Shown: positions 24,360 through 32,678, counted from the stretch's first letter. The stretch: 45,345 nucleotides of DNA from Vasconcelosia minhoensis LEGE 07310 (GCF_015207255.1 NZ_JADEXG010000045.1:1-45345); one strand, 5' to 3'. The notes: generated by a model from the sequence alone, not told the origin. Program-made: numbers and translations.

Positions 24360-25970
24360 TTAAGAGGTGAGCTTTTCAGTCCAGTTAATATCGGTGTGGC
24401 TTAAACTATCGGCGGCAGGCAACTGGCGCAGCCGCATCAGTTCAGAAATGGCGGCGATGTCGCGATCGCGCCCACACCCGGCCACCGCCCGCACCTGATT
24501 AGCCTGGCAGTAAAAAGCCAGGAACTTTCGCTCTTCCAGGCTGCCCTGCACAATCAGGTCATCCCAATCCTCGGCATGGCCGACGTAGCGCATTTTTAAG
24601 TCAAACTGCCCGGTCCAGAAAAAGGGAATGCCGTCAAACGGCGTCGCTACACCGGCCATATTTAGCGCGGCCGTTTTGCCATGCTGTTCGGCCAGCCGCC
24701 AGTGCTCAATCCGCACCGGCTCTCCGGTCAAAGCATCTGGGAAACGCGCGATGTCCCCCGCCGCATAAATGCCATCGGTCGCCTGTAAATACTGATTAAC
24801 CGGGACGCTCTGGTCTTTCTCATGCAGAGACAGAGCCGATAGAAAGTCAGTAGCCGGCTTCACCCCCACGCCGACAATCACCAGCTCCGCCGGCAGGGTC
24901 TCCCCCGATTCTAGAACTACTGACTCGACGCGATTGCCGCCCTTATCGCCGCCCTTATTGCCGCCCTTAAACTCGGTCGCCTTCATTCCCAGCCGAAACT
25001 GCACCCCGTGCTCCTCGTGCATTTCTTGAAACAGTTGCCCCACCTCAGCGCCCAAAATTTTCTCAAAGGGCACCGCGTCGGGGGAGACCACGGTCACCGC
25101 GAGACCGCGCTGAGCCAGACTAGAAGCCGCTTCCATACCGATAAAGCTAGAGCCAATGACCACCGCCTGCTGGGCCGATCCGACAGTTTTTAAGATCTGC
25201 CGCAGGTCCGATGCTCGGCGCAGCGTATATACGCCTGCGAGGTCCGTTCCTGAAAGATCCAGCTGGCGAGCCTGGCCGCCGGTCGCTACCAGCAGCTGAT
25301 CGTAGGATAAGGAGCGACCCTCTTCGAAATAGACCGCCTTAGCCGCTGGGTCTACTCGCGATACCGTCTGGCCGGTCTGCACTTCGATGCCGTAGGTGGC
25401 GTAAAAGTCGAGCGATCGCAGTAGGCTCGGCTCGGCGTCGGCATCCCCATTTTGCAATGTCGCCTTGCTGAGCTTGGTGCGATCGTAGGGCAGCTCAGAT
25501 TCTTCGGTGAGCAGCAAAACCCGCCCCTTGAATCCGGCCTGGCGCAGCCCTTCGGCCGCCGCCTGGCCCGCCGCCCCAGCCCCAATAATCACAAAGGTGC
25601 GACCATCGGCCGCAGGCTCAGCCTGGGCCATCTCAGGCAGCCGCTGCTGCTCAGGCGTATCGGGCAGCGTCAGCCAGACCTGACCGTCTTTGACCTGGGT
25701 GGAAAAATGCGTCAGCGCATTGCAGCCGGGCGGCTCTAACTGATCGCCGGTAGACAGGTCGTAGCAGGCATTGTGCCAGGGGCAGACGGCTCGGGCGCCC
25801 TGCAAGATACCCTTCTCCAAAGGCGCGCCGTAGTGGGTGCAGTAAGCGCCCGTAGCGTGAAACTCACCTCTGACATTAGCCAGCAGAATATCAGTTTCTG
25901 CGACCGTAAACTGCTTCATCTGGCCTGCTGACAGCTCGCTAGCCGAGCAAACGGCGACTTCCTGACTCAT
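24360..25970 (-). CDS. Rieske [2Fe-2S] / FAD-NAD(P) oxidoreductase, AIFM3-like
   Basis: About 536 residues from ATG 25970. A Rieske domain at residues 5-105 has CTHYGAPL and CPWHNACYD as the cluster ligands (C-x-H, C-x-x-H). Then comes a pyridine nucleotide-disulfide type reductase: FAD site VIIGAGAAGQAAAEGL, NAD(P) site VVIGSSFIGMEAASSLAQRG and the FAD site AAGDIARFPD. The C-terminal domain resembles that of ferredoxin reductases of oxygenase systems. The same arrangement occurs in human AIFM3-type proteins. A longer reading frame begins at 26063 but its first 31 residues are not Rieske-like. It is the first gene of a pair with GMC oxidoreductase and may pass electrons to or from it (inference). 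Confidence 0.9.
   Translation of the reverse strand: MSQEVAVCSASELSAGQMKQFTVAETDILLANVRGEFHATGAYCTHYGAPLEKGILQGARAVCPWHNACYDLSTGDQLEPPGCNALTHFSTQVKDGQVWLTLPDTPEQQRLPEMAQAEPAADGRTFVIIGAGAAGQAAAEGLRQAGFKGRVLLLTEESELPYDRTKLSKATLQNGDADAEPSLLRSLDFYATYGIEVQTGQTVSRVDPAAKAVYFEEGRSLSYDQLLVATGGQARQLDLSGTDLAGVYTLRRASDLRQILKTVGSAQQAVVIGSSFIGMEAASSLAQRGLAVTVVSPDAVPFEKILGAEVGQLFQEMHEEHGVQFRLGMKATEFKGGNKGGDKGGNRVESVVLESGETLPAELVIVGVGVKPATDFLSALSLHEKDQSVPVNQYLQATDGIYAAGDIARFPDALTGEPVRIEHWRLAEQHGKTAALNMAGVATPFDGIPFFWTGQFDLKMRYVGHAEDWDDLIVQGSLEERKFLAFYCQANQVRAVAGCGRDRDIAAISELMRLRQLPAADSLSHTDINWTEKLTS
24934..24969 (-). repeat. Three 12-bp in-frame tandem repeats in the Rieske-FAD gene
   Basis: Units TTGCCGCCCTTA, TCGCCGCCCTTA and TTGCCGCCCTTA follow one another, coding the GGNKGGDKGGN insert between two conserved parts of the reductase domain. 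Near-identical units imply recent slippage. Confidence 0.85.
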
Positions 25971-26061
25971 AACTCTCTGCTTCGATGCGGGGACAGTAGG
26001 GGGGGACAGTACGGTGGGAATAGGATATTTGTTGGCTGAAAAATAATAGACAAGTTTAAGC

Positions 26062-26092
26062 AATCAGGGGCAGATCATTTCTGCCCCTGATT
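26062..26092 (-). terminator. 12-bp hairpin after the rhodanese-like gene
   Basis: AATCAGGGGCAG at 26062-26073 pairs perfectly with CTGCCCCTGATT at 26081-26092, with a 7-base loop. It sits 21 bp past the stop at 26114. The T content after the stem on the minus strand is modest. Confidence 0.75.
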
Positions 26093-26113
26093 CAGACCTT
26101 CGGATCGTCAAAA

Positions 26114-26647
26114 CTATCGAACTCGACCTTCGGTCGTACCGCCAATTGCCTTCCAAGCCGGTAGGCCACCGCGCAGCGCAGAGACCTTTTTGAAGCCAGC
26201 GTCGCTCAGCTGCATCGCGGCCTGGGAAGTCAGCTCGTCGCTATCCCCGTAGACGTAGATGTCGCGATTGGGCTCCAGGGTTTCGGGGGCTCGGTCTACC
26301 AGTTCCTCAGAGGGCATAGAGACAGCGCCCATAATCCGCTCTTCGTTGAAGGCATCGCGATCGCGTACGTCAATAATGGTCAGGGCAGGCTCACCCCAGT
26401 CTAGACGGGACTTGAGGTCAGAGGCAGACGATACGGTATCAAACTTGGCGGGAGCCGGCGTTGCCTGTCGGGCCGGCTGCTTAGCGGCTTCGATGCCTTC
26501 ATTGATGCCTGACATCACCTTTTCTTCGGCATTCTCAATTCCTTCTTTAGCCTGCTCTACAGCCTCTTTAGTCGCAGCCTGAGCTTCCTGTTTGACGGCC
26601 TCGGCTTCCTGCTTAGCCGTTTCAACTCCATTAGCAGCGTCGGTCAT
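26114..26647 (-). CDS. Helical-repeat protein with cysteine-less rhodanese domain
   Basis: 177 residues. The first ~65 residues are Ala/Glu/Lys-rich helix (KQEAEAVKQEAQAATKEAV), like the amphipathic repeats of LEA-type proteins. Residues ~80-175 are a rhodanese domain (TIIDVRDRDAFNEERIMGA, SALRGGLPAWKAIGG). The active-site loop reads VYGDSDELTSQAA; the catalytic Cys expected after VY is absent, so sulfur transfer is unlikely. A binding or stress-protective role is more plausible. ATG 26647 has a GAGGA site; a start at 26671 has none. Confidence 0.85.
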   Translation of the reverse strand: MTDAANGVETAKQEAEAVKQEAQAATKEAVEQAKEGIENAEEKVMSGINEGIEAAKQPARQATPAPAKFDTVSSASDLKSRLDWGEPALTIIDVRDRDAFNEERIMGAVSMPSEELVDRAPETLEPNRDIYVYGDSDELTSQAAMQLSDAGFKKVSALRGGLPAWKAIGGTTEGRVR

Positions 26648-26759
26648 AGGATTATCCTCATAAAACTTCACTTTTCTATAAGGATACTGAAAAACCTGAG
26701 ACGAAACATCTTTCGTCTGATATAGCTCAATGTCTCCCTTCAGAGAGTCGCCCAGACTG

Positions 26760-27329
26760 CTAACTCAGCCGCTTCAGCAGAAAATAGTTGAGTCCGCCGT
26801 TGAGCAGATGCGCGATCGCGAGTCCACCGCCCGTCACGATCACCACCACGTCCAGGACACGAATCGTTTTGGTAGGTTCATAAATAGCCGCGCCCTGGGG
26901 CTGAGTCATCGCCCGAGCCAGCAGTGAAATAGCGCCGATTTCCGTCCCAATCAGAGTCACCAGCACGCCGCCAAGGGCAACGAGCAGGGCTACCTCCAGC
27001 AGCCGTAGAACCTCTGGCTTAGGCGGCAGTGACCCCGTCTGGGGCACCTGCATCTGACGAGCCAGGCGGGTACAGCGAAAGGCCAGAAAGGTATTGACGC
27101 CTAGCACAATAATGCCGCAGACCGCTAGAAAAATAGTCAGCCCGGTCGTAGCGCTATTGGGCGAGTCGTCTAATCGGCGGCTGAGCATCGAGATTAGCAG
27201 CAAACTACTCGCCGCCGCGATCGCGAGCAGCTGCCCCCAAAAGCTGATGCGGCCGCCCCAGCGCAGCAGCCCGCCGGCTTTGTCGGCAGCGGGGACCGGC
27301 TTCGTTACCGGGTTCGGATTGGAAACCAT
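26760..27329 (-). CDS. DUF3611-family membrane protein
   Basis: 189 residues with about four hydrophobic segments (residues 30-48, 65-85, 112-135 and 155-180). LLRWGGRISFWGQLLA at the front and GGLAIAHLLNGGLNYFLL at the end match DUF3611, a family shared by cyanobacteria and plastids. Its function is not known. An AGGAGG site lies seven bases before the ATG. Same strand as the rhodanese-like gene, 112 bp upstream of it. Confidence 0.85.
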   Translation of the reverse strand: MVSNPNPVTKPVPAADKAGGLLRWGGRISFWGQLLAIAAASSLLLISMLSRRLDDSPNSATTGLTIFLAVCGIIVLGVNTFLAFRCTRLARQMQVPQTGSLPPKPEVLRLLEVALLVALGGVLVTLIGTEIGAISLLARAMTQPQGAAIYEPTKTIRVLDVVVIVTGGGLAIAHLLNGGLNYFLLKRLS

Positions 27330-27383
27330 GATTCTGACCTCCTGATAGAATGCGCCTGAGACGCCCTAAAATTAAAAACTGCT

Positions 27384-27620
27384 TTAGCTAGTAGGACTAG
27401 GATGATCTTCTGCAGAGCCGGGGTCGAGCTCCCAGCGATCGTCATCCCGCTCGTCTAGCTTTTCTTTGACCTGTAGGTCTTCGCCCGCGGACATGTCGAG
27501 CCCAGCCTGCTCTGAGAGCATGTCAATTGAGTTGTGATCAGGCGTTGGGTTAGGGTTGCCGGCGTAGGCGCTCTGACCATCTACGGCCTGCTGTTTCGGC
27601 TGACTATTGGTATTTTCCAT
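27384..27620 (-). CDS. Small acidic hydrophilic protein, DUF6335-like ending
   Basis: 78 residues, mostly polar and low in hydrophobic residues; probably disordered. The end, DDRWELDPGSAEDHPSP, resembles the conserved tail of a cyanobacterial family I know as DUF6335; the match is from memory and weak. Located before DUF3611 on the same strand, 54 bp apart. Function unknown. Confidence 0.65.
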   Translation of the reverse strand: MENTNSQPKQQAVDGQSAYAGNPNPTPDHNSIDMLSEQAGLDMSAGEDLQVKEKLDERDDDRWELDPGSAEDHPSPTS

Positions 27621-27814
27621 GCAAATTTTATTGCTACTGCTGACTTAAACAATTTCAGCCTAGTCAATTTTGCAGTCGAATTCCTCCCCAGAGAGACAGA
27701 CTTCTGGGCTAGATATCAGCCAAGTAACGGGCATAGCTGACTGCTAGCGACGACTGTGCCTATACTGATATTTGATAGAAGAGTAGTGCAAAGATAGGAA
27801 CCGTAGGACGGCAT

Positions 27815-28612
27815 ATGCGCGGGTTGAAAGGAAAAAACGTCTTAGTGACCGGGGCGAGCACCGGAATCGGGCGCGCGATCGCGGTTCGGTTCGCTGAAGA
27901 AGGGGCCAACGTCGCGGTCAACTACTACAGCGGTGACGACGAAGCCAAAGAAACCCAGTCCCAGATGGCAGCAGCGCGTCAGGCGGCCGGGCAAGACGCT
28001 AAAGACTTGCTGATTCAGGCCGATGTCTCCAAAGACGACCAGGTCGAGACGATGTTTAGCAAGGTGCTCAGCCACTTCGGCGGCCTCGATATTCTGATCA
28101 ACAATGCCGGTGTCCAGTTCCAGGCCCCCTCCCACGAGATTGAGCTGGAGAAGTTCGACAAGATGCTCGATATCAACCTGCGGGGGGCCTATCTCTGCGC
28201 TCGCAAGGCCATTCAGCATTTTTTAGCTCAGGGTAAAGGCGGCGTGATCATCAACGATTCCAGCGTCCATGAGGTGATTCCCCGACCCAAATATGTCGGC
28301 TACACCATCAGCAAGGCTGGGATGAAGAGCATGACCCAGACCCTGGCGCTGGAATATGCCCGCGATGGTATTCGGGTGAATTCCATCGGGCCGGGCGCGA
28401 CCCTGACGCCAATCAACCCGTGGAAGGATGACCCAGAGGAGAAGGCCAAGATAGAAAGTAATATACCCATGGGCCGGGCCGGTACGCCTGAGGAGATGGC
28501 GGCAGTCACAGCTTTCCTCTCCTCCGACGATGCCGCCTACATCACGGGTCAAACGCTATTCGTAGACGGTGGGCTGACGCTGTATCCCTCCTTTCGCACG
28601 CCCTGGACCTAG
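27815..28612 (+). CDS. Short-chain dehydrogenase/reductase, glucose 1-dehydrogenase-like
   Basis: 265 residues. NAD(P) site TGASTGIGRAIA, NNAGVQ, catalytic Ser in NDSSVHEV and the Tyr-Lys pair in YTISK, ending TGQTLFVDGGLTLYP, which is the classical SDR pattern. Overall it looks like glucose 1-dehydrogenase-type proteins, but these motifs do not settle the substrate. It opens a plus-strand unit running through the 85-residue membrane protein, the GST and TspO genes. Confidence 0.9.
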   Translation: MRGLKGKNVLVTGASTGIGRAIAVRFAEEGANVAVNYYSGDDEAKETQSQMAAARQAAGQDAKDLLIQADVSKDDQVETMFSKVLSHFGGLDILINNAGVQFQAPSHEIELEKFDKMLDINLRGAYLCARKAIQHFLAQGKGGVIINDSSVHEVIPRPKYVGYTISKAGMKSMTQTLALEYARDGIRVNSIGPGATLTPINPWKDDPEEKAKIESNIPMGRAGTPEEMAAVTAFLSSDDAAYITGQTLFVDGGLTLYPSFRTPWT

Positions 28613-28644
28613 CAGCGTACCCATCCTAGTCACCGGTAATCCCC

Positions 28645-28902
28645 ATGAAGGCTCCCCCGAAGGCCCTAACCAAAGATTTGTCTAAGTTCCCGGCCAGACT
28701 GCTGACGGGCTATCCCCGCTATATGGCGTTTATCGCCGTCTGTAGTATCTTTTCGCTATTGGCCTTCAAGACAACGCCAGAGCAGTCTTTTTTAGGCGCT
28801 GCCGGGCTGGGCCTGGTGCTGGAGCTGGTGGCCGAGCGGGTGCTGGCGCAGCGGCGGGCGCAGCAGACGAGGGCCTGGCTGGAGCAGGATTCGGTTCGCT
28901 AA
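28645..28902 (+). CDS. Small membrane protein, unknown
   Basis: 85 residues: a basic N terminus, two hydrophobic stretches (YMAFIAVCSIFSLLAF and FLGAAGLGLVLELVAE) and an Arg/Gln-rich tail. I do not recognise a family. It lies 32 bp after the SDR gene and 27 bp before the GST gene, so it is likely co-transcribed. Confidence 0.65.
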   Translation: MKAPPKALTKDLSKFPARLLTGYPRYMAFIAVCSIFSLLAFKTTPEQSFLGAAGLGLVLELVAERVLAQRRAQQTRAWLEQDSVR

Positions 28903-28929
28903 TTTGGCTTCGGGATAGGAGAGTTCGCG

Positions 28930-29889
28930 ATGGCGCTGGGTGCATTAGTTGAAGGCGAATGGAAGACGGCTCGCGACCAGGAAGACGGCGAGGGCAAGTT
29001 TGTCCGGCCTTCGACCACCTTTCGCGACTGGGTTACGGCCGAAGGGGGACGCTTCCCGGCTGAGGCAGGGCGCTACCACCTCTATGTTTCGCTGGCCTGC
29101 CCCTGGGCGCATCGCACCCTGATTATGCGCCAGCTGAAGGGGCTGGCCGAGGCGATCGGCGTCTCCGTCGTGCATCCCGAAATGGCGGAGGAAGGCTGGG
29201 AGTTTAAGCCCTTCCCCGGCAGCACGGCAGACCAGGCCAACGGCGTAGACTACCTGCGCCAGATTTACCTCAAGGCCGAGCCGCAGTTTACCGGTCGGGT
29301 CACAGTCCCTATTCTGTGGGATAAGCAAACCCAAACAATTGTGAATAACGAGTCCCGCGAAATCATTCGAATGCTCGACCGGGCCTTTGGCCAGATTGCG
29401 CAGTCCGACTGCGACCTCTGCCCTGCCGATTTGCAGCCCCAGATCGACGCGGCCATTGACGTGATCTATCAGCCGATCAACAACGGCGTTTACCGGGCCG
29501 GGTTTGCCACCCAGCAGTCTGCCTACGACGAAGCGGTCACCGAGCTGTTCGAGGCGCTAGACCATTGGGAAGCCGTGCTGGGCCGGCAGCGCTATCTCTG
29601 CGGCGACCGGCTGACCGAAGCCGATATTTGCCTGTTCACGACCCTGTTTCGCTTTGACGCGGTCTACTATGTCCATTTCAAATGCAACTTGCGGCGGATT
29701 GTGGACTATCCCAACCTCTGGAACTACCTCAAGGATCTGTACCAGACCGACGATATTCGCCGCACCTGCAACCTGGAGCAGATCAAGACCCACTATTACC
29801 GCAGCCATCCGAATGTGAATCCCACCCGAATTGTGCCGAAGGGGCCGGTGATTGACTTTGATGCTGCGCATAACCGCGATCGCGTTTAG
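28930..29889 (+). CDS. Glutathionyl-hydroquinone reductase (GST Xi class)
   Basis: 319 residues. The thioredoxin-like domain has the redox motif SLACPWAHRTLIMR with the catalytic Cys, and NNESREIIRML binds glutathione. The C-terminal helical domain ends ADICLFTTLFRFDAVYYVHF and VNPTRIVPKGP, as in YqjG/ECM4 proteins, which reduce glutathionyl-hydroquinones. Length is as in the family. AGGAG sits ten bases before the ATG. It would use the GSH kept reduced by the gor product. Confidence 0.92.
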   Translation: MALGALVEGEWKTARDQEDGEGKFVRPSTTFRDWVTAEGGRFPAEAGRYHLYVSLACPWAHRTLIMRQLKGLAEAIGVSVVHPEMAEEGWEFKPFPGSTADQANGVDYLRQIYLKAEPQFTGRVTVPILWDKQTQTIVNNESREIIRMLDRAFGQIAQSDCDLCPADLQPQIDAAIDVIYQPINNGVYRAGFATQQSAYDEAVTELFEALDHWEAVLGRQRYLCGDRLTEADICLFTTLFRFDAVYYVHFKCNLRRIVDYPNLWNYLKDLYQTDDIRRTCNLEQIKTHYYRSHPNVNPTRIVPKGPVIDFDAAHNRDRV

Positions 29890-29901
29890 GAGGCCCTACC
29901 G

Positions 29902-30363
29902 ATGCTGAAGCCCTGGCTGCTGATCGGTGTCATCACCTTCGTCGTCGCCCTCGGGGCTAACGTTCTCCGCCCTAGGGATATCAAATGGTTTCGGCGGCTC
30001 CAGCGACCCCGATGGCTGACCTTTGAAAAGCTGATTCCCATGATCTGGACGATCGTATTCATCTGCGGAGCCTGGTCGGCCTATATTGTCTGGAAGCAAA
30101 ACCCAGGTGCGCCCCAGACCTGGACCCTGATGGGGGCCTACCTGCTTTTGGAGCTGATTACCGTTGCCTACTCGCCCGTGACGCTGTGGACGCACAGCCT
30201 CAAAGCTGGAACTGCAATTGGCGGGGCAGGAGCTCTTTGGGGACTGATTGTAGCGATCTGGGTCAGCCAAATCTCGATTTGGGCCACGGTTCTGCTAATC
30301 CCCTATCTGCTCTGGAGCCCGGCAGGAACCTACATCACCTGGAAAATGGATCGGTTGAACTGA
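29902..30363 (+). CDS. TspO/MBR-family membrane protein
   Basis: 153 residues with five hydrophobic helices and many Trp residues (RPRWLTFEKLIPMIWTIVF, WSAYIVWKQ, YSPVTLWTHSLKAG). This is the five-helix TspO layout; the family binds porphyrins and other tetrapyrroles and acts in stress responses. The sequence is divergent from classical TspO, so it may be a subfamily. The GGAGG site overlaps the end of the GST gene, so translation is probably coupled. Confidence 0.85.
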   Translation: MLKPWLLIGVITFVVALGANVLRPRDIKWFRRLQRPRWLTFEKLIPMIWTIVFICGAWSAYIVWKQNPGAPQTWTLMGAYLLLELITVAYSPVTLWTHSLKAGTAIGGAGALWGLIVAIWVSQISIWATVLLIPYLLWSPAGTYITWKMDRLN

Positions 30364-30365
30364 TG

Positions 30366-30401
30366 CTATCCAGCTTTCCCAAAATTGACAAAGCTGGATA
30401 G
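30366..30401. terminator. 12-bp hairpin between TspO and the secreted-protein gene
   Basis: CTATCCAGCTTT at 30366-30377 pairs with AAAGCTGGATAG at 30390-30401 with a 12-base loop. It separates the two convergent genes. No long T run on either side, so strength is uncertain. Confidence 0.75.
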
Positions 30402-30405
30402 TGAC

Positions 30406-30651
30406 CTATTTGCCTTCAGTCAAATCCAAGGGCTGCAAACGTCCTCCCCGAGCATCCGTTAGGGTGCTGTTTGAGAGAATATCTAAGCGAGTGCCTTCAA
30501 CCTGCCTGAGGTTTTTAGTGCCGCCCCGGTCTAGTGCAGCATAGCGGATAGACTGAGCTGTAAAGGTTTTTACTTCATTGGCCTGGGCAGCGGGCGCAGC
30601 AGATAGGGCGGCTGCGGTCAGTGCGAGAGCGGTCAAGATGTAGCGTTTCAT
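30406..30651 (-). CDS. Small secreted protein with signal peptide
   Basis: 81 residues. MKRYILTALALTAAALSAAP, then AAQA|NEV is a typical Sec signal with an AxA cleavage site near residue 24. The mature part (about 57 residues, strand-rich, Thr/Leu/Arg) has no match I know. Probably periplasmic. Convergent with TspO. Confidence 0.7.
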   Translation of the reverse strand: MKRYILTALALTAAALSAAPAAQANEVKTFTAQSIRYAALDRGGTKNLRQVEGTRLDILSNSTLTDARGGRLQPLDLTEGK

Positions 30652-30757
30652 GGTACAAGCTCCTGGTGTAGAGAAGTTTTAAGCTTCATTACCTACCAGG
30701 ATGCAACCCTCATGTGAAGCTGGACTGATACCTATCTGATATCAGCTTAAGCGCTCA

Positions 30758-30962
30758 ATGAGAATACTGAGAGGGCTATATAAAGAGTCCCCTATCGGTG
30801 AGTCCGCCAGCAGCCTGGAAAGAGACAGCAATAATCGTCAATGCTTTTCGCCAGGGGTTACTGCCCAAAAGCATGGCTCAATCCTACCCGCGACTAGAAC
30901 TTGAGAAAGTGTACGGCGCGATCGCGTTTTATCTTGCCAACCGTTCCGAAATTGACGATTAA
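30758..30962 (+). pseudogene. Decayed DUF433-like antitoxin remnant
   Basis: In one frame from ATG 30758 the text reads IGESASSLER; in the next frame it continues ETAIIVNAFRQGL, SYPRLELEKVYGAIAFYLA and NRSEIDD before TAA at 30960. Together these resemble the RVTLDTV...F.QG...IVxxYPxLxLxxVY...YYL...SEVD pattern of DUF433/VapB-like antitoxins of cyanobacteria. The frame break is near 30815-30825 and the front is missing. The rest of the 30652-31028 gap shows no gene. Confidence 0.6.
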
Positions 30963-31028
30963 GCGGATCATTGCATTGAGCAGACCTACTTAAATCTAAG
31001 CCTGTATCCCGGAAACTCGCTGTCGTTC

Positions 31029-31289
31029 CTAATGGCTGATCATCCAGGGTCTGCCTCCGGCGGCGTGATTTCGCGGGGTTAGCGGCGGGGTTTCAGAACG
31101 TTCAACTAAGCGCGGAGACGGGCTTGAGCTGACCCGCAGCGTCCCCGAGGTGATCACCATTGGAGGTAAAAAAACGCGGCGGGCAGGTTGCTCGCAGGCA
31201 GGACAGACCGTAGGCTGCTCTAGCTCAGCCATTCGCATCCATTTTTCAAAAGCGCCGCAGTCGTCGCATTTAAAGTCGTAAAGGGGCAT
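31029..31289 (-). CDS. fmdB: FmdB-type zinc ribbon protein
   Basis: 86 residues. The front MPLYDFKCDDCGAFEKWMRM and CPACEQPARRVF has the four-Cys (CxxC, CxxC) zinc ribbon of the FmdB family. The tail is low-complexity and Pro/Ser/Arg-rich. FmdB is a regulatory protein often found beside formamidase, as here: it starts 21 bp after the formamidase stop. Probably controls amide use, but its action is not proven. Confidence 0.85.
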   Translation of the reverse strand: MPLYDFKCDDCGAFEKWMRMAELEQPTVCPACEQPARRVFLPPMVITSGTLRVSSSPSPRLVERSETPPLTPRNHAAGGRPWMISH

Positions 31290-31310
31290 CGCTATCGTGA
31301 CTTGGCTCAG

Positions 31311-32522
31311 CTACTTGGGCAAAATGTCTTGATCAAAAATCTCAGTGGGCAGGGCCAGGGTGCAGCAGGCATTAGGAATATCGACGATACCGCTGATTCG
31401 ACCTTCGACCGGAGCGCAGCTCAGCAATAAATAGGCCTGTTCGCCGGTAAAGCCAAACTTTTTGAGATACTCAATCGCATTTAGGCAGGCTCGCCGATAG
31501 GCCACATGAGGATCGAGATAATACTGTTCTCCGGTGAATTCATCGACCGAGATACCTTCGAAAATGAGATATTCGGAATAATGCGGTTCAACCGGACCCG
31601 GCTTGAAAATCGGGTTCACCATACCGTATTTCTCGACTCCGCCCTTGATTAGGTCTACATGCAGGTCGATGTATCCCGACATCTCAATCGCACCGCAGAA
31701 CGAAATCTCGCCGTCGCCCTGGGAAAAGTGAATGTCGCCCATCGACAGCTTCGCGCCCTCGACATAGACCGGGAAATAGATCCGCGACCCCTTCGAGAGA
31801 TTCTTAATATCGCAGTTGCCGCCGTGTTCTCTAGGCGGAACGGTGCGAGCCCCTTCAGCGGCGACCCGGTCGAACTCAGGCCCTTTGTTCACATGACTGC
31901 CTAGCTCACCCAGAATGGCATAGTTGGGAGTCGGCAGCGCCGCGTATGGCGGGATTTCGGGCTTCCAGGGGGGTCCCCAGCCGGGGCCTTTCTCAACCAG
32001 GGCGGTTTCTCGCCGGTTCCAAGTTTGCAATAGCTCCATTGAAGGGGCACAGCCAATCAGCCCCGGATGGGTAATGCCCGCAAAGCGCACGCCGGGAATA
32101 TGGCGAGACTGAGTATAAATGCCCTCCAGATCCCAACAGGCCTTGGCTGCCTCAGGAAAATGGTCGGTCAGGAAGCCGCCGCCGTTGTTTCGGTCAAAGA
32201 TGCCCGTAAAGCCCCATTCGTCTCCCTGAAGCGCGCCGATGTCGAGTAGATCGACCACTAAAATATCGCCTGGTTCCGCCCCATTCACATAGATTGGGCC
32301 GCTGAGAACATGAACAACCTGAAGCTCAACATCGCGGATATCGTCGGGGCTGTCGTTGTTCTTAATCTGCCCGTCTGTCCAGTCCTTACATTCGATCCGA
32401 AAGATATCGCCTGGATTCACCGAAACTACCGCCGGAATGTCGGGATGCCAGCGGTTGTGGCCGGGCATGTCCTGCTCATGCATAGGCTTAGTCAGATCGA
32501 CTTCGAACAGCTTCTTGGGCAT
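31311..32522 (-). CDS. fmdA: Formamidase/acetamidase FmdA
   Basis: Hydrolyses formamide (or acetamide) to ammonia and the acid; a nitrogen-scavenging enzyme. 403 residues: DLTKPMHEQDMPGHNRWHPD at the start, then FRIECKDWTDGQI, VDLLDIGAL, HPGLIGCAPS, GGNCDIKNL, HFSQGDGEISFCGAIEM and LLSCAPVEGRISGIVDIPNA, all as in FmdA/AmiF formamidases. GAGGAG lies eight bases before ATG 32522; a GTG at 32531 overlaps that site, so the ATG is the start. Followed by FmdB. Confidence 0.93.
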   Translation of the reverse strand: MPKKLFEVDLTKPMHEQDMPGHNRWHPDIPAVVSVNPGDIFRIECKDWTDGQIKNNDSPDDIRDVELQVVHVLSGPIYVNGAEPGDILVVDLLDIGALQGDEWGFTGIFDRNNGGGFLTDHFPEAAKACWDLEGIYTQSRHIPGVRFAGITHPGLIGCAPSMELLQTWNRRETALVEKGPGWGPPWKPEIPPYAALPTPNYAILGELGSHVNKGPEFDRVAAEGARTVPPREHGGNCDIKNLSKGSRIYFPVYVEGAKLSMGDIHFSQGDGEISFCGAIEMSGYIDLHVDLIKGGVEKYGMVNPIFKPGPVEPHYSEYLIFEGISVDEFTGEQYYLDPHVAYRRACLNAIEYLKKFGFTGEQAYLLLSCAPVEGRISGIVDIPNACCTLALPTEIFDQDILPK

Positions 32523-32636
32523 GATGGGCACTCCTCAGGTGAGTCGATGAAATTGCACCGGCAGAAAAGCGGTCTTCGTTTATTCTCGTCTGACCATAAA
32601 ACCCGCTGAAAATCTAAAATGCAGCATTGATTACAG

Positions 32637-32678
32637 TTCAGCCCTTTTTTGACCAAATTTAGCCAAAAAAGGGCTGAA
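32637..32678. terminator. 15-bp perfect hairpin between nuclease and formamidase genes
   Basis: TTCAGCCCTTTTTTG pairs with CAAAAAAGGGCTGAA over a 12-base loop. The GC block lies at the base and the A/T run inside the stem, not after it, which is not the classical intrinsic form. It sits between the stop at 32769 and the formamidase start and may end the nuclease transcript or protect it. Confidence 0.65.
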
